From assembly GCA_017418585.1 (NCBI GenBank), contig JAFONG010000091.1, positions 1-7,268 of the forward strand: DNA of 7,268 nt, written 5' to 3'. This document shows, piece after piece, positions 1 to 5,547 of the stretch. The notes beneath the pieces were generated by a model that worked only from the letters and a program-made list of their open reading frames with translations, had not been told where the DNA came from and did no database searches. How positions within the stretch are numbered: position 1 is the stretch's first letter; each line of letters opens with the position of its first letter. This stretch comes from Erysipelotrichaceae bacterium. GTDB lineage: Bacteria; Bacillota_I; Bacilli_A; Erysipelotrichales; Erysipelotrichaceae. A program made the position numbers and the translations under genes.

Positions 1-45
1 ATGACAGAGTCAAAGTCTGTTGCCTTACCACTTGGCTACATCCCA
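1..45 (-). tRNA. tRNA-Gln (TTG), 5' part only
   Basis: Read on the minus strand, the RNA starts at 45 with UGGGAUGUAGCC and continues through a D arm to an anticodon stem ACAGA/UCUGU enclosing CUUUGAC, which gives anticodon UUG (glutamine). The variable region, T arm and acceptor 3' strand lie beyond the left edge. The unpaired-looking U at position 1 is typical of bacterial tRNA-Gln. It follows tRNA-Tyr by only 3 nt, so both must come from one precursor. Confidence 0.93.
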
Positions 46-48
46 AAG

Positions 49-133
49 TGGTGGAGAGGGGCAGATTCGAACTGTCGAACTCGTAGAGAGCTGATTTACA
101 GTCAGCCGCGTTTAGCCACTTCGCTACCTCTCC
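49..133 (-). tRNA. tRNA-Tyr (GTA), CCA encoded
   Basis: On the minus strand the acceptor stem GGAGAGG (133-127) pairs with CCUCUCC, followed by discriminator A and an encoded CCA (51-49). The anticodon stem encloses CUGUAAA, giving anticodon GUA (tyrosine). The T arm carries GUUCGAAUC. A long variable arm makes this a class II tRNA, as expected for bacterial Tyr. It is the first gene of a minus-strand tRNA unit Tyr-Gln-(more to the left). Confidence 0.97.
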
Positions 134-145
134 ACAGGCTACATT

Positions 146-169
146 AGCGTTCAAATCATTGTGAACGCT
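146..169. repeat. Perfect 8-bp inverted repeat in tRNA leader
   Basis: AGCGTTCA at 146-153 and TGAACGCT at 162-169 are exact reverse complements around an 8-nt loop. The element begins almost exactly at the predicted start (about 168) of the minus-strand tRNA transcript, so the precursor would carry a hairpin at its 5' end. No T run follows on either strand, so it is not an intrinsic terminator. It could instead be a protein-binding palindrome between the divergent tRNA and hydrolase promoters. The function is unknown. Confidence 0.6.
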
Positions 170-174
170 TAAAA

Positions 175-203
175 ATAATAACATAAAAATGAGCTTTATG
201 CAA
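175..203 (-). promoter_or_regulatory. Promoter of the tRNA-Tyr/tRNA-Gln unit
   Basis: On the minus strand, TTGCAT (203-198) is followed by a 17-nt spacer and TATTAT (180-175). A TG one base before the -10 makes it an extended -10 as well. The predicted start is near 168, giving a leader of about 35 nt before tRNA-Tyr that would be removed by RNase P. This is a good sigma-A-type match with optimal spacing. Confidence 0.75.
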
Positions 204-207
204 TAGT
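178..207 (+). promoter_or_regulatory. Possible promoter of the MBL hydrolase gene
   Basis: ATAACA (178-183), an 18-nt spacer ending in TGC, and AATAGT (202-207) make a mediocre extended -10 promoter. Transcription would start near 214 and leave a leader of about 20 nt holding the ribosome site. It lies directly on top of the opposing tRNA promoter (175-203). An alternative is TTGTGA (159-164) with 17 nt to CATAAA (182-187). Neither is strong. Confidence 0.35.
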
Positions 208-233
208 GTAAAAAGAGAAACAGGAGTATGAAA

Positions 234-965
234 ATGGAAATGCTGGAAAGCGGACTGATCCGCATGAGTGACAGGCTGTATGTGCTTCCTTATGAGGAGG
301 AAACAGACAGACCGAATCTTTATTATATCAGGGGAGATCGGTATTCCGTTGCGGTAGATGCAGGGAATTCAAAGGCTCACGTAGAAAAGTTTTACCGGGC
401 ATTAAAGGAGTCGGGATTCTCTCTTCCGGATTATACCTTTATATCGCACTGGCACTGGGATCATACTTTCGGATTGAATGCGATCCATGGCATTTCTTAT
501 TCTACAAAACTCACGCAGGATAAGCTGAAAGAAGTCATGAAGTGGCAGTGGAACGAAGAAGCCATGTTGAGAAGAGAAGAGACAGGAGAGGATATTTCGT
601 TCTGCAATGAACATATACGGGTGGAGTATCCTGACCTGAATGAGATAAGGGTAACTGCGACAGACAGGATTATCTCTGAACCTGTTTCCTTTGATCTGGG
701 AGGCATTTCTGTCAATCTGATACCGAGGGATTCTACGCATTCCCGCGATTCGCTGTTTGTTTATCTGCCTTCTGAACGGGCTTTGATCCTGCAGGATGCA
801 GACTGTGAAGACTTCTATCACGGATCCGTCTATGATCAGGACAGGCTGAAAGACATGATCGCTTTCTTTGAATCGCTGGACTACGACTATCACTGTCTGG
901 GACATGCGATGCCTGAAACAAAAAAAGAAGCACTGGAAAGACTTTATCAATGTAAAAATGAGTGA
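234..965 (+). CDS. MBL-fold metallo-hydrolase
   Basis: Encodes a metallo-beta-lactamase-fold hydrolase of 243 residues, probably cytoplasmic because there is no signal peptide. The hallmark HxHxDH motif reads HWHWDH at about residues 72-77 after a hydrophobic beta strand. The later metal ligands look complete: H169 in DSTHSRDS, Asp 188/190 in LQDADCEDF, and H224 in CLGHAMP. A two-metal site is therefore likely. The substrate cannot be read from sequence; glyoxalase II-like thioesterase, lactonase or phosphodiesterase roles are all open. An ATG at 228 has AGGAG (222-226) only 1 nt away, whereas ATG 234 has the same site at 7 nt, so 234 is chosen. The gene stands alone between a divergent tRNA cluster and the convergent SIS gene, so context gives no pathway. 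Confidence 0.9.
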   Translation: MEMLESGLIRMSDRLYVLPYEEETDRPNLYYIRGDRYSVAVDAGNSKAHVEKFYRALKESGFSLPDYTFISHWHWDHTFGLNAIHGISYSTKLTQDKLKEVMKWQWNEEAMLRREETGEDISFCNEHIRVEYPDLNEIRVTATDRIISEPVSFDLGGISVNLIPRDSTHSRDSLFVYLPSERALILQDADCEDFYHGSVYDQDRLKDMIAFFESLDYDYHCLGHAMPETKKEALERLYQCKNE

Positions 966-978
966 TAACACTCATTTT
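955..978. terminator. Two-way intrinsic terminator, MBL / SIS
   Basis: AAAATGAGTG (955-964) pairs perfectly with CACTCATTTT (969-978) around loop ATAA. On the plus strand the U-rich 3' arm continues as ATTTTC; on the minus strand it continues as TTTTTACATT. The hydrolase stop (TGA 963-965) and the SIS-gene stop (972-974 on the minus strand) both lie inside the hairpin, so one element ends both convergent genes. Confidence 0.85.
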
Positions 979-2087
979 ATTTTCTGCAGGTCTAGATAGA
1001 GATTATCCCGGGACTTGCTGGCGACCTTGTTGGCTTTCTTGAATTTCTTGATGTTTTCGTGCGGTTCGTAGCGGTTTGTACTTTCTGTCATCAGATAAGC
1101 CAGGATCTGCAGACAGGCCAGTCTGTACAGCGGAGAGACCAGGGCATCCGCAGACATGCCGGTATTGAAAGTGTGTGTCTCATCCAGTGGAGAATGTTCG
1201 GATAGAACATAGACTTTCTCCGTGACATCTCTTAAGGCGTCGGCGATCTTCAGGATCCTGTCAGATCCGGAATGATTTTCGTTATCTATGACGATAATCA
1301 CATCATCCGGTGTAGACGGATACAATGGACCGTGCAGGAACTCTTCCGCCTCATAGGCGATGGCTGTAATGCAGGAGGTTTCCGCAATCTTCAGCGCTCC
1401 TTCGCTGGCGGTTCCGAAGTTTGGCCCGCTTGACAGTAGAACGACCCTGTTTCTTCCCAGGAAATCGGCTTTGTTGCGATTGAAGATCTCTTCCGTTTTC
1501 TTCTGCATTTCCTGATGAATCTTTACTGTCTTGTACAGTTCGTTCAGATAATATGCGTACCGTTCTTCTTCGATCAGCTGAAGTTCTTTGCTTAACTCTA
1601 AGGCAAAGACCATCAGGAAGCAGGCCAGAGATGTTACACCTTTGGTCACGAAGCCGACCTTTTCTTCTCCGACTTGCCAGTTGACGGTAAGATCGGCGAT
1701 ATTCCTGGCATCGCAGTCGTCTCTTCCGGTAAGGCATACGCATCCGTGTCCGTTCTCTTTCAGAACGTTTAAGGCTTCCAGCGTATTGGTAGAGCAGCCC
1801 GACTGAGACAGGGCAATCGCCATCTCGTTTTCTATTGTCTTGAACTCGTGATGTACGAAAGTAAAAGGCGTAAGCAGAGTGATTCCGGTATGCAGCATTT
1901 CTTCCATGAACGGTTTTGCGCAAAGACAGCCGTTGTAGGATGACCCTGATGCGATCAGATAGATCCCGTTGCAATGATTCTGCCGGTAGAATTCCAGCAG
2001 TTCTTTTACATACTCTTTCCGCCCGTCTATGATATGTAGAAGCGTTTCAGGCGTTTCCCTGATGTAGTCCAGCATTGTTTTTTCCAT
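972..2087 (-). CDS. SIS-domain sugar isomerase/deglycase-like protein
   Basis: A 371-residue protein with two tandem SIS (sugar isomerase) domains like the isomerase half of GlmS, but with no N-terminal glutamine amidotransferase domain. SIS 1 shows ASGSSYNG (46-53) and SQSGCSTNT (94-102), the phosphate-binding serine-rich loops. SIS 2 shows LLSSGPNFGTASEGALK (217-233) and EEFLHGPLY (248-256). E249 aligns with the catalytic glutamate region of GlmS (inference). The usual GlmS C-terminal lysine tail is replaced by a Lys-rich PHENIKKFKK segment. Relatives include AgaS and FrlB/GfrF-type deglycases, so a phosphorylated amino sugar or Amadori compound is a likely substrate, but no transport or kinase gene is adjacent. 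The start is set by AGGAGGA (2097-2091) with 3-4 nt to ATG 2087; an upstream in-frame ATG at 2132 lacks a ribosome site. Confidence 0.88.
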   Translation of the reverse strand: MEKTMLDYIRETPETLLHIIDGRKEYVKELLEFYRQNHCNGIYLIASGSSYNGCLCAKPFMEEMLHTGITLLTPFTFVHHEFKTIENEMAIALSQSGCSTNTLEALNVLKENGHGCVCLTGRDDCDARNIADLTVNWQVGEEKVGFVTKGVTSLACFLMVFALELSKELQLIEEERYAYYLNELYKTVKIHQEMQKKTEEIFNRNKADFLGRNRVVLLSSGPNFGTASEGALKIAETSCITAIAYEAEEFLHGPLYPSTPDDVIIVIDNENHSGSDRILKIADALRDVTEKVYVLSEHSPLDETHTFNTGMSADALVSPLYRLACLQILAYLMTESTNRYEPHENIKKFKKANKVASKSRDNLYLDLQKIK

Positions 2088-2141
2088 AGTTCCTCCTGAA
2101 TGAAAAGCGGAGAATGACCCGTCTTTTTTCACCTCACCACC

Positions 2142-2150
2142 ATCATAGCA
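2142..2150 (-). promoter_or_regulatory. Extended -10 promoter of the SIS gene
   Basis: The minus strand reads TGC-TATGAT (2150-2142), a strong extended -10; the -35 position holds only CCATTA at 17 nt. The predicted start near 2135 gives a leader of about 48 nt. The leader includes an imperfect hairpin (AAAAGCGG 2103-2110 against CCG-t-CTTTT 2119-2127, plus-strand reading) before the AGGAGGA ribosome site. The same nine bases recur as the mrp promoter at 3991-3999. Confidence 0.6.
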
Positions 2151-2159
2151 TAAAAAGAA

Positions 2160-2168
2160 TGATATAAT
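2160..2168 (+). promoter_or_regulatory. Extended -10 promoter of scpAB
   Basis: TGA-TATAAT is a consensus extended -10 element; no convincing -35 is present. With the usual 6-7 nt to the start, transcription would begin at 2175-2176, on or next to the ATG at 2176. Its -10 overlaps the first two bases of an upstream ATG (2167), which argues against that start. The divergent SIS-gene -10 lies only 9 bp away, so both promoters share one short region. Confidence 0.65.
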
Positions 2169-2175
2169 GGTTTGG

Positions 2176-2907
2176 ATGGGTTTTGAAGTAGAAACACTGA
2201 AATTCGAAGGTCCGTTAGATCTGATGCTGCATCTGATTCATGAACAGCAGCTGGATATTTTTGATCTGGACATGGAAGTCCTGACGGATCAGTATATTGC
2301 TTATCTGCATGCCATGGAGGATCTGCAGCTGGAGGTCGAGAGCGAGTATCTGGTTGAACTGGCAACCCTGATCGAATACAAGTCCAAGAAGCTGCTTCCT
2401 AGGCACAGCGACGATCTGGAAGACGACTACGAAGATCCGAAGGACAGACTGGTCAGAAGGCTTCTGGAATACCAGAAATACAAGGAAGTATCGGCTGCTC
2501 TGTACGATTCTTTCGTTGAGAGACAGGATCAGCTCTCAAAACCTTTGTCGCTGGATCGTTTTATTAAAGAAGCTGATCTGGATGCGCAGAAGGTGGAAGG
2601 AGATCCTTATGATCTTCTGAAAGCCATGAACAAGGTTTTAAGAAGACTTCAGCTTTCAAGGCCTCTGGATATCAAGGTCACGCAGAAAGAGCTCTCTCCG
2701 GAGGACAGGATCCTGCAGATCAAGGCCAGACTCAGGGATCTGCCGGAAACGTTCAGTTTTGAAACGCTGATTGAAGACTGTGACGATCTTCATGAATACG
2801 TTATCACGTTTATAGCGATCCTGGACATGGCCAAGGATCATTATCTGGCGTTTACGATCGATGGCAACGAGAACATATGGTTTACAAGAGGTACGAATCA
2901 TGAGTGA
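2176..2907 (+). CDS. scpA: Segregation and condensation protein A (kleisin)
   Basis: ScpA is the bacterial kleisin that bridges the SMC head domains and binds an ScpB dimer in the SMC-ScpAB condensin, which compacts and resolves newly replicated origins. The 243-residue product has the family hallmark FEGPLDLMLHLI at 10-21 (the SMC-binding N-terminal helical domain), followed by VLTDQYIAYL and EYLVELATLIEYKSKKLLP (58-76). An acidic linker (78-90) leads into helices, and a C-terminal winged-helix region (about 170-240) includes FETLIED and VITFIAILDM. Length is normal for the family. I choose ATG 2176 because the -10 element covers the ATG at 2167; no Shine-Dalgarno precedes either start, so a leaderless mRNA is predicted. 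Its end overlaps scpB by 8 bases. Confidence 0.95.
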   Translation: MGFEVETLKFEGPLDLMLHLIHEQQLDIFDLDMEVLTDQYIAYLHAMEDLQLEVESEYLVELATLIEYKSKKLLPRHSDDLEDDYEDPKDRLVRRLLEYQKYKEVSAALYDSFVERQDQLSKPLSLDRFIKEADLDAQKVEGDPYDLLKAMNKVLRRLQLSRPLDIKVTQKELSPEDRILQIKARLRDLPETFSFETLIEDCDDLHEYVITFIAILDMAKDHYLAFTIDGNENIWFTRGTNHE

Positions 2908-3520
2908 AGAAATGATGAATGAAGAAACAAAGGAAACGGAAGAGATTTCCGATCAGAATAGAGAAGAAGTGAAACAGCCGGACAACATGGAGGCGATCGT
3001 GGAAGGACTGCTTTATGTTGTCGGTGAGGATGGCGTGAAAGCGGAACAGCTTGCGGTTGCGATCGACAAGTCTCTGGAAGATACGAAGATCATCCTGGAA
3101 AACATCCAGCGCAAGTATGCGAGCGAACTCTACGGCATCGAGCTGGTTGGCTACGGTTCCGTATACAAGTTCATTACGAAGAAGGATATCTATCCTTACG
3201 CACAGGTTCTTTTCGGTACAGCCAAGCCGGGAACTCTTTCTCAGGCGGCGCTGGAAACGCTGGCGATCATCGCCTATAAACAGCCGATCACCAGGATCGA
3301 GATCGAGGAACTGCGCGGCGTCGGTGCTGAAGTGATGCTTAGGAAGCTGTTGGCCAGAAACCTGATCAGAGAAGCAGGCAGATCGGAAGCGCCAGGCAGA
3401 CCGATCCTATACGAAGTAACCGAGGAATTCATGGATTCTTTCAAGCTCTATACTCTGAATGAACTTCCTGATCTTCCTGAATACAAGCAGGAAGATGAAA
3501 ACGAAAATCTGTTTGAATAA
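2900..3520 (+). CDS. scpB: Segregation and condensation protein B
   Basis: ScpB forms a dimer of paired winged-helix domains that binds the central part of ScpA in the SMC condensin. The 206-residue product has a charged, acidic N-terminal extension (1-29) and a first winged helix (about 30-105, starting MEAIVEGLLYV). The second (about 112-188) carries the family signature LSQAALETLAIIAYKQPI (113-130), then RIEIEELRGV and EAGRSEAPGRPILY. The tail is acidic. ATG 2900 is preceded by AAGAGGT (2886-2892) at 7 nt; a longer reading from 2861 lies wholly inside scpA and has no such support. The overlap ATGAGTGA with scpA implies translational coupling, fitting a fixed subunit ratio. Transcription ends at the hairpin over its stop codon. 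Confidence 0.96.
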   Translation: MSEEMMNEETKETEEISDQNREEVKQPDNMEAIVEGLLYVVGEDGVKAEQLAVAIDKSLEDTKIILENIQRKYASELYGIELVGYGSVYKFITKKDIYPYAQVLFGTAKPGTLSQAALETLAIIAYKQPITRIEIEELRGVGAEVMLRKLLARNLIREAGRSEAPGRPILYEVTEEFMDSFKLYTLNELPDLPEYKQEDENENLFE

Positions 3521-3551
3521 AAACTGCCGGAATCATGTTCCGACAGTTTTT
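3519..3551. terminator. Two-way intrinsic terminator, scpAB / DUF523
   Basis: AAAAACTG-c-CGGAA (3519-3532) pairs with TTCCG-a-CAGTTTTT (3538-3551), with one C/A mismatch and loop TCATG. The plus-strand tail is TTTTTCTTTT; the minus-strand tail is TTTTTATTC. The scpB stop (3518-3520) enters the 5' arm and the DUF523 stop (3533-3535, minus) sits in the loop, so the element serves both convergent units. Confidence 0.88.
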
Positions 3552-3973
3552 CTTTTGATTTCTTCGATGTCGTTTTCGCTGTAGACGGGGATACCGTTCT
3601 TTATGCAAAGTCGGGTGAATACACCATGCCCCTCTATGGATTTTCCGGAAAAGGTTCCGTCATAGATCAGATGTACACCGCAGGAAGGAGATCTTTCTTT
3701 CAGAACGACAAGATCGCAATTTTGAATCATTTCGAGACACTTGCGCGCAGCTTCGTTGAGTTTCTTTGTGACATCCCTGTCTAAGGAAGAATAGACCTTG
3801 CCGTTTCTGATCTCCAGCGGTTCATGGGGAACAGAAAAACCGGCCGTCATTTCCGGACAGATCTTTATCAGTTCATGCCCTTTCAGGATCTTCAGCAGTT
3901 CACTGTTTCTTTTGTCCGTGCCATTATAGCGGACCTTATCGCCCGTCAGACAGGCAGAGATGCCTATTTTCAT
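3533..3973 (-). CDS. DUF523 family protein, TudS-like desulfidase
   Basis: A 146-residue protein of the DUF523 (COG1683) family. It shows the three conserved cysteine motifs in order: ISACLTGDKVRYNG (C8), ICPEMTAGF (C39, followed by E41) and LKERSPSCGVHL (C98). In the characterised member TudS, three cysteines hold a [4Fe-4S] cluster that takes sulfur from thiouracil, with nearby Glu and Ser acting in catalysis; E41 and S95/S97 are candidates here. Actual activity is inferred, and thiouracil need not be the substrate. The second motif (CPEMTAGFSVPHEPLE) departs slightly from the commoner CPE-x-x-GGL-x-x-PR form, with A-G for G-G and H for R. Length is typical of a stand-alone domain. There is no Shine-Dalgarno before ATG 3973. 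The gene diverges from mrp, an Fe-S cluster carrier, which fits an Fe-S enzyme. Confidence 0.9.
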   Translation of the reverse strand: MKIGISACLTGDKVRYNGTDKRNSELLKILKGHELIKICPEMTAGFSVPHEPLEIRNGKVYSSLDRDVTKKLNEAARKCLEMIQNCDLVVLKERSPSCGVHLIYDGTFSGKSIEGHGVFTRLCIKNGIPVYSENDIEEIKRKTVGT

Positions 3974-3979
3974 ATTTCT

Positions 3980-4008
3980 ATTTTACAATGTGCTATGATA
4001 TTTGTGGA
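3980..4008 (-). promoter_or_regulatory. Promoter of the DUF523 gene
   Basis: On the minus strand, TCCACA (4008-4003) is followed by 17 nt and TAAAAT (3985-3980). The predicted start is 3973, the A of the ATG itself, giving an mRNA without a leader. The -35 lies across the predicted start of the mrp transcript, so polymerase cannot occupy both promoters at once. Confidence 0.55.
3991..3999 (+). promoter_or_regulatory. Extended -10 promoter of mrp
   Basis: TGC-TATGAT is a strong extended -10; the best -35 is TTCATA (3969-3974) at a long 19-nt spacing. The predicted start is near 4006, the first G of the ribosome site GGAGG (4006-4010), so the leader would be about 13 nt and hold little more than that site. 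Confidence 0.62.
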
Positions 4009-4018
4009 GGAAAGATAA

Positions 4019-4828
4019 ATGGCAGATTGTAATGGAAACTGCAGCAGCTGCGGTCAGGATTGCGCTTCTAGAGCGCAGGAAAAGATTGTACCGACTGCTG
4101 ATACGAAAATAAACAGGATCATAGGTGTATTATCCGGAAAAGGCGGAGTAGGAAAATCGATGGTTTCATCTCTGCTGGCTGTCGAGCTGGCGGAAGCGGG
4201 ATATCATGTCGGTATCATGGATGCGGATATAACCGGGCCGAGCATTCCGAAGATGTTCGGTCTGAATGACAGGCTTTACGGCGATGAGAAAGGGATATTT
4301 CCGGCTGTTACGACTTTAGGCATCAAGGTTGTGTCGATCAACATGATGCTGGAAAACGAAGATGATGCGGTACTGTGGAGAGGACCTATTCTGGGGAATC
4401 TGATTAAGCAGTTTTATACCGAGGTACACTGGGGAGAACTCGATTATCTGATTATCGACATGCCTCCAGGGACATCCGATGTGGCGATCTCAGTCATTCA
4501 GCAGATCCCGGTCGATCAGTTTGTCATGGTCACGACACCTTCCAAACTTGTATCGATGGTCGTAGGCAAAGCCATCAACATGGCAAAACAGGTCAATAAG
4601 CCGATCGTCGGTCTGGTTGAAAACATGGCATATGTCAAGTGCGATGTCTGCGGCTATGAGATGAACATTTACAGGAATGACGAGACGGAAAAGACCGCCG
4701 AAAAGTACGGTCTGGATCTGCTTGCCAGACTTCCGATGGATCCGGTGCTGGCAAATGAAGCCGATGAGGGAGACATAGAATCCTATCGGGGCGGACTGCT
4801 GAAAGAACTGGTAGAAAAACTGAAATAA
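4019..4828 (+). CDS. mrp: Mrp/ApbC-type Fe-S cluster carrier ATPase
   Basis: A 269-residue cytoplasmic P-loop ATPase of the Mrp/NBP35 family, which binds a [4Fe-4S] cluster between two subunits and hands it to target proteins. The deviant Walker A GKGGVGKS is at 40-47, switch I DADITGPSIP at 68-77 and switch II DMPPGTSD at 147-154. ENMAYVKCDVCG carries the CxxC pair C208/C211, the usual bridging-cluster ligands. The N terminus has no DUF59 (MIP18-like) domain but carries four cysteines spaced C-x3-C-x2-C-x3-C (C4, C8, C11, C15), reminiscent of Nbp35 and seen in other Bacillota Mrp proteins. The start is set by GGAGG at 8 nt. It is a single-gene unit, divergent from DUF523 and closed by its own hairpin. 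The family match is secure; the client proteins are unknown. Confidence 0.94.
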   Translation: MADCNGNCSSCGQDCASRAQEKIVPTADTKINRIIGVLSGKGGVGKSMVSSLLAVELAEAGYHVGIMDADITGPSIPKMFGLNDRLYGDEKGIFPAVTTLGIKVVSINMMLENEDDAVLWRGPILGNLIKQFYTEVHWGELDYLIIDMPPGTSDVAISVIQQIPVDQFVMVTTPSKLVSMVVGKAINMAKQVNKPIVGLVENMAYVKCDVCGYEMNIYRNDETEKTAEKYGLDLLARLPMDPVLANEADEGDIESYRGGLLKELVEKLK

Positions 4829-4849
4829 GGCCTTGCCTTATTTCTTTTT
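4823..4849 (+). terminator. Intrinsic terminator of mrp
   Basis: AAATAAGGC (4823-4831) pairs perfectly with GCCTTATTT (4835-4843) around CTT, followed by CTTTTT. The mrp stop TAA (4826-4828) lies in the 5' arm. The next gene starts only 26 bp beyond, with no clear promoter of its own, so some read-through may feed it. Confidence 0.85.
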
Positions 4850-4875
4850 GATCGATGAACTGAAATGGAATCGTT

Positions 4876-5547
4876 ATGAGAAAGTATTACGAGGCATATG
4901 ACAAAAGATATCGTCAGATCCACGAGAAAGGACTGTCCTGGTCGACAGAAAACTGTACTCCGATCATAGAAGAAACGATCCGGAAATATCATCTGGAAGA
5001 GAAAAGGATGCTGGAGATCGGCTGCGGGGAAGGTAGGGATGCCAGACATCTGCTGGGCAAGAATTATGATGTGCTGGCCATAGACGTATCACCGGAAGCG
5101 ATCGACTACTGCGTTCATAAAGATCCTGAACATGAGGACCATTATCTGATTGCCGATATTCTTTCGGAAAACGCGGTTGAAGGAAAGTTCGGTTTTATCT
5201 ATTCAATCGCCTGTCTGCATATGCTGGTTCCTGATGAAGACAGAAAGGGATTCTACCGGTTCATTCATGAACATCTGGAAGATGAAGGTTATGCTCTGAT
5301 ATTAAGCATGGGTGACGGAAACAGGGAAAGCATAAGCGATATCACGAAAGCGTTTGATGATGCAAACAGAATCCATCAGGAAACGGAAACAGAAGTCCAT
5401 ATTGCCGCAACCAGCTGCAGGATCGTGAATTCTGATGTCTTTCAGAAAGAAGCAATGAATGGTGGATTCAGTATCCTGGAATACGGCATGACCGAGATTG
5501 AGAATCACTTTGATCAGATGATGTACATGATAATGAAAAAACACTGA
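4876..5547 (+). CDS. Class I SAM-dependent methyltransferase
   Basis: A 223-residue Rossmann-fold methyltransferase. Motif I is MLEIGCGEGRDARHLL (45-60), where the glycine-rich loop binds S-adenosylmethionine. Acidic D70 in VLAIDVS ends strand 2 and would bind the ribose. LIADIL (91-96) and FGFIYSIACLHML (105-117) match motifs III and IV. No membrane segment or substrate-recognition domain is visible, so small molecule, RNA or protein targets are all possible. The N-terminal YYEAYDKRYRQIHEKG is common in small-molecule-type relatives, which is only a hint. The ATG at 4876 is forced by an in-frame TGA at 4861, but its ribosome site is weak (GGA 4867-4869). Expression may depend on read-through from mrp or on an unrecognised promoter. 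A hairpin over the stop codon ends the unit. Confidence 0.88.
   Translation: MRKYYEAYDKRYRQIHEKGLSWSTENCTPIIEETIRKYHLEEKRMLEIGCGEGRDARHLLGKNYDVLAIDVSPEAIDYCVHKDPEHEDHYLIADILSENAVEGKFGFIYSIACLHMLVPDEDRKGFYRFIHEHLEDEGYALILSMGDGNRESISDITKAFDDANRIHQETETEVHIAATSCRIVNSDVFQKEAMNGGFSILEYGMTEIENHFDQMMYMIMKKH

Noticed and set aside
228..233. ATG 228 as start of the MBL hydrolase
   Set aside because: The ribosome site would be 1 nt away; ATG 234 has the same site at 7 nt.
402..971. Long minus-strand open frame opposite the hydrolase, and similar ones opposite SIS, scpA, scpB and the methyltransferase
   Set aside because: Antisense shadows: no ribosome site, no recognisable domains, and the opposite strand encodes well-conserved families.
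2103..2130. Hairpin plus T run upstream of scpA, resembling a plus-strand terminator
   Set aside because: The stem has a bulge and an 8-nt loop, and nothing obvious is transcribed rightward into it; it may be only a weak structure in the SIS leader.
2088..2132. N-terminal extension of the SIS protein from ATG 2132
   Set aside because: AGGAGGA lies within this stretch, directly before ATG 2087, and the extra residues do not resemble the family.
2861..2899. Earlier scpB start inside scpA
   Set aside because: No ribosome site, whereas ATG 2900 has AAGAGGT at 7 nt and gives the usual short overlap.
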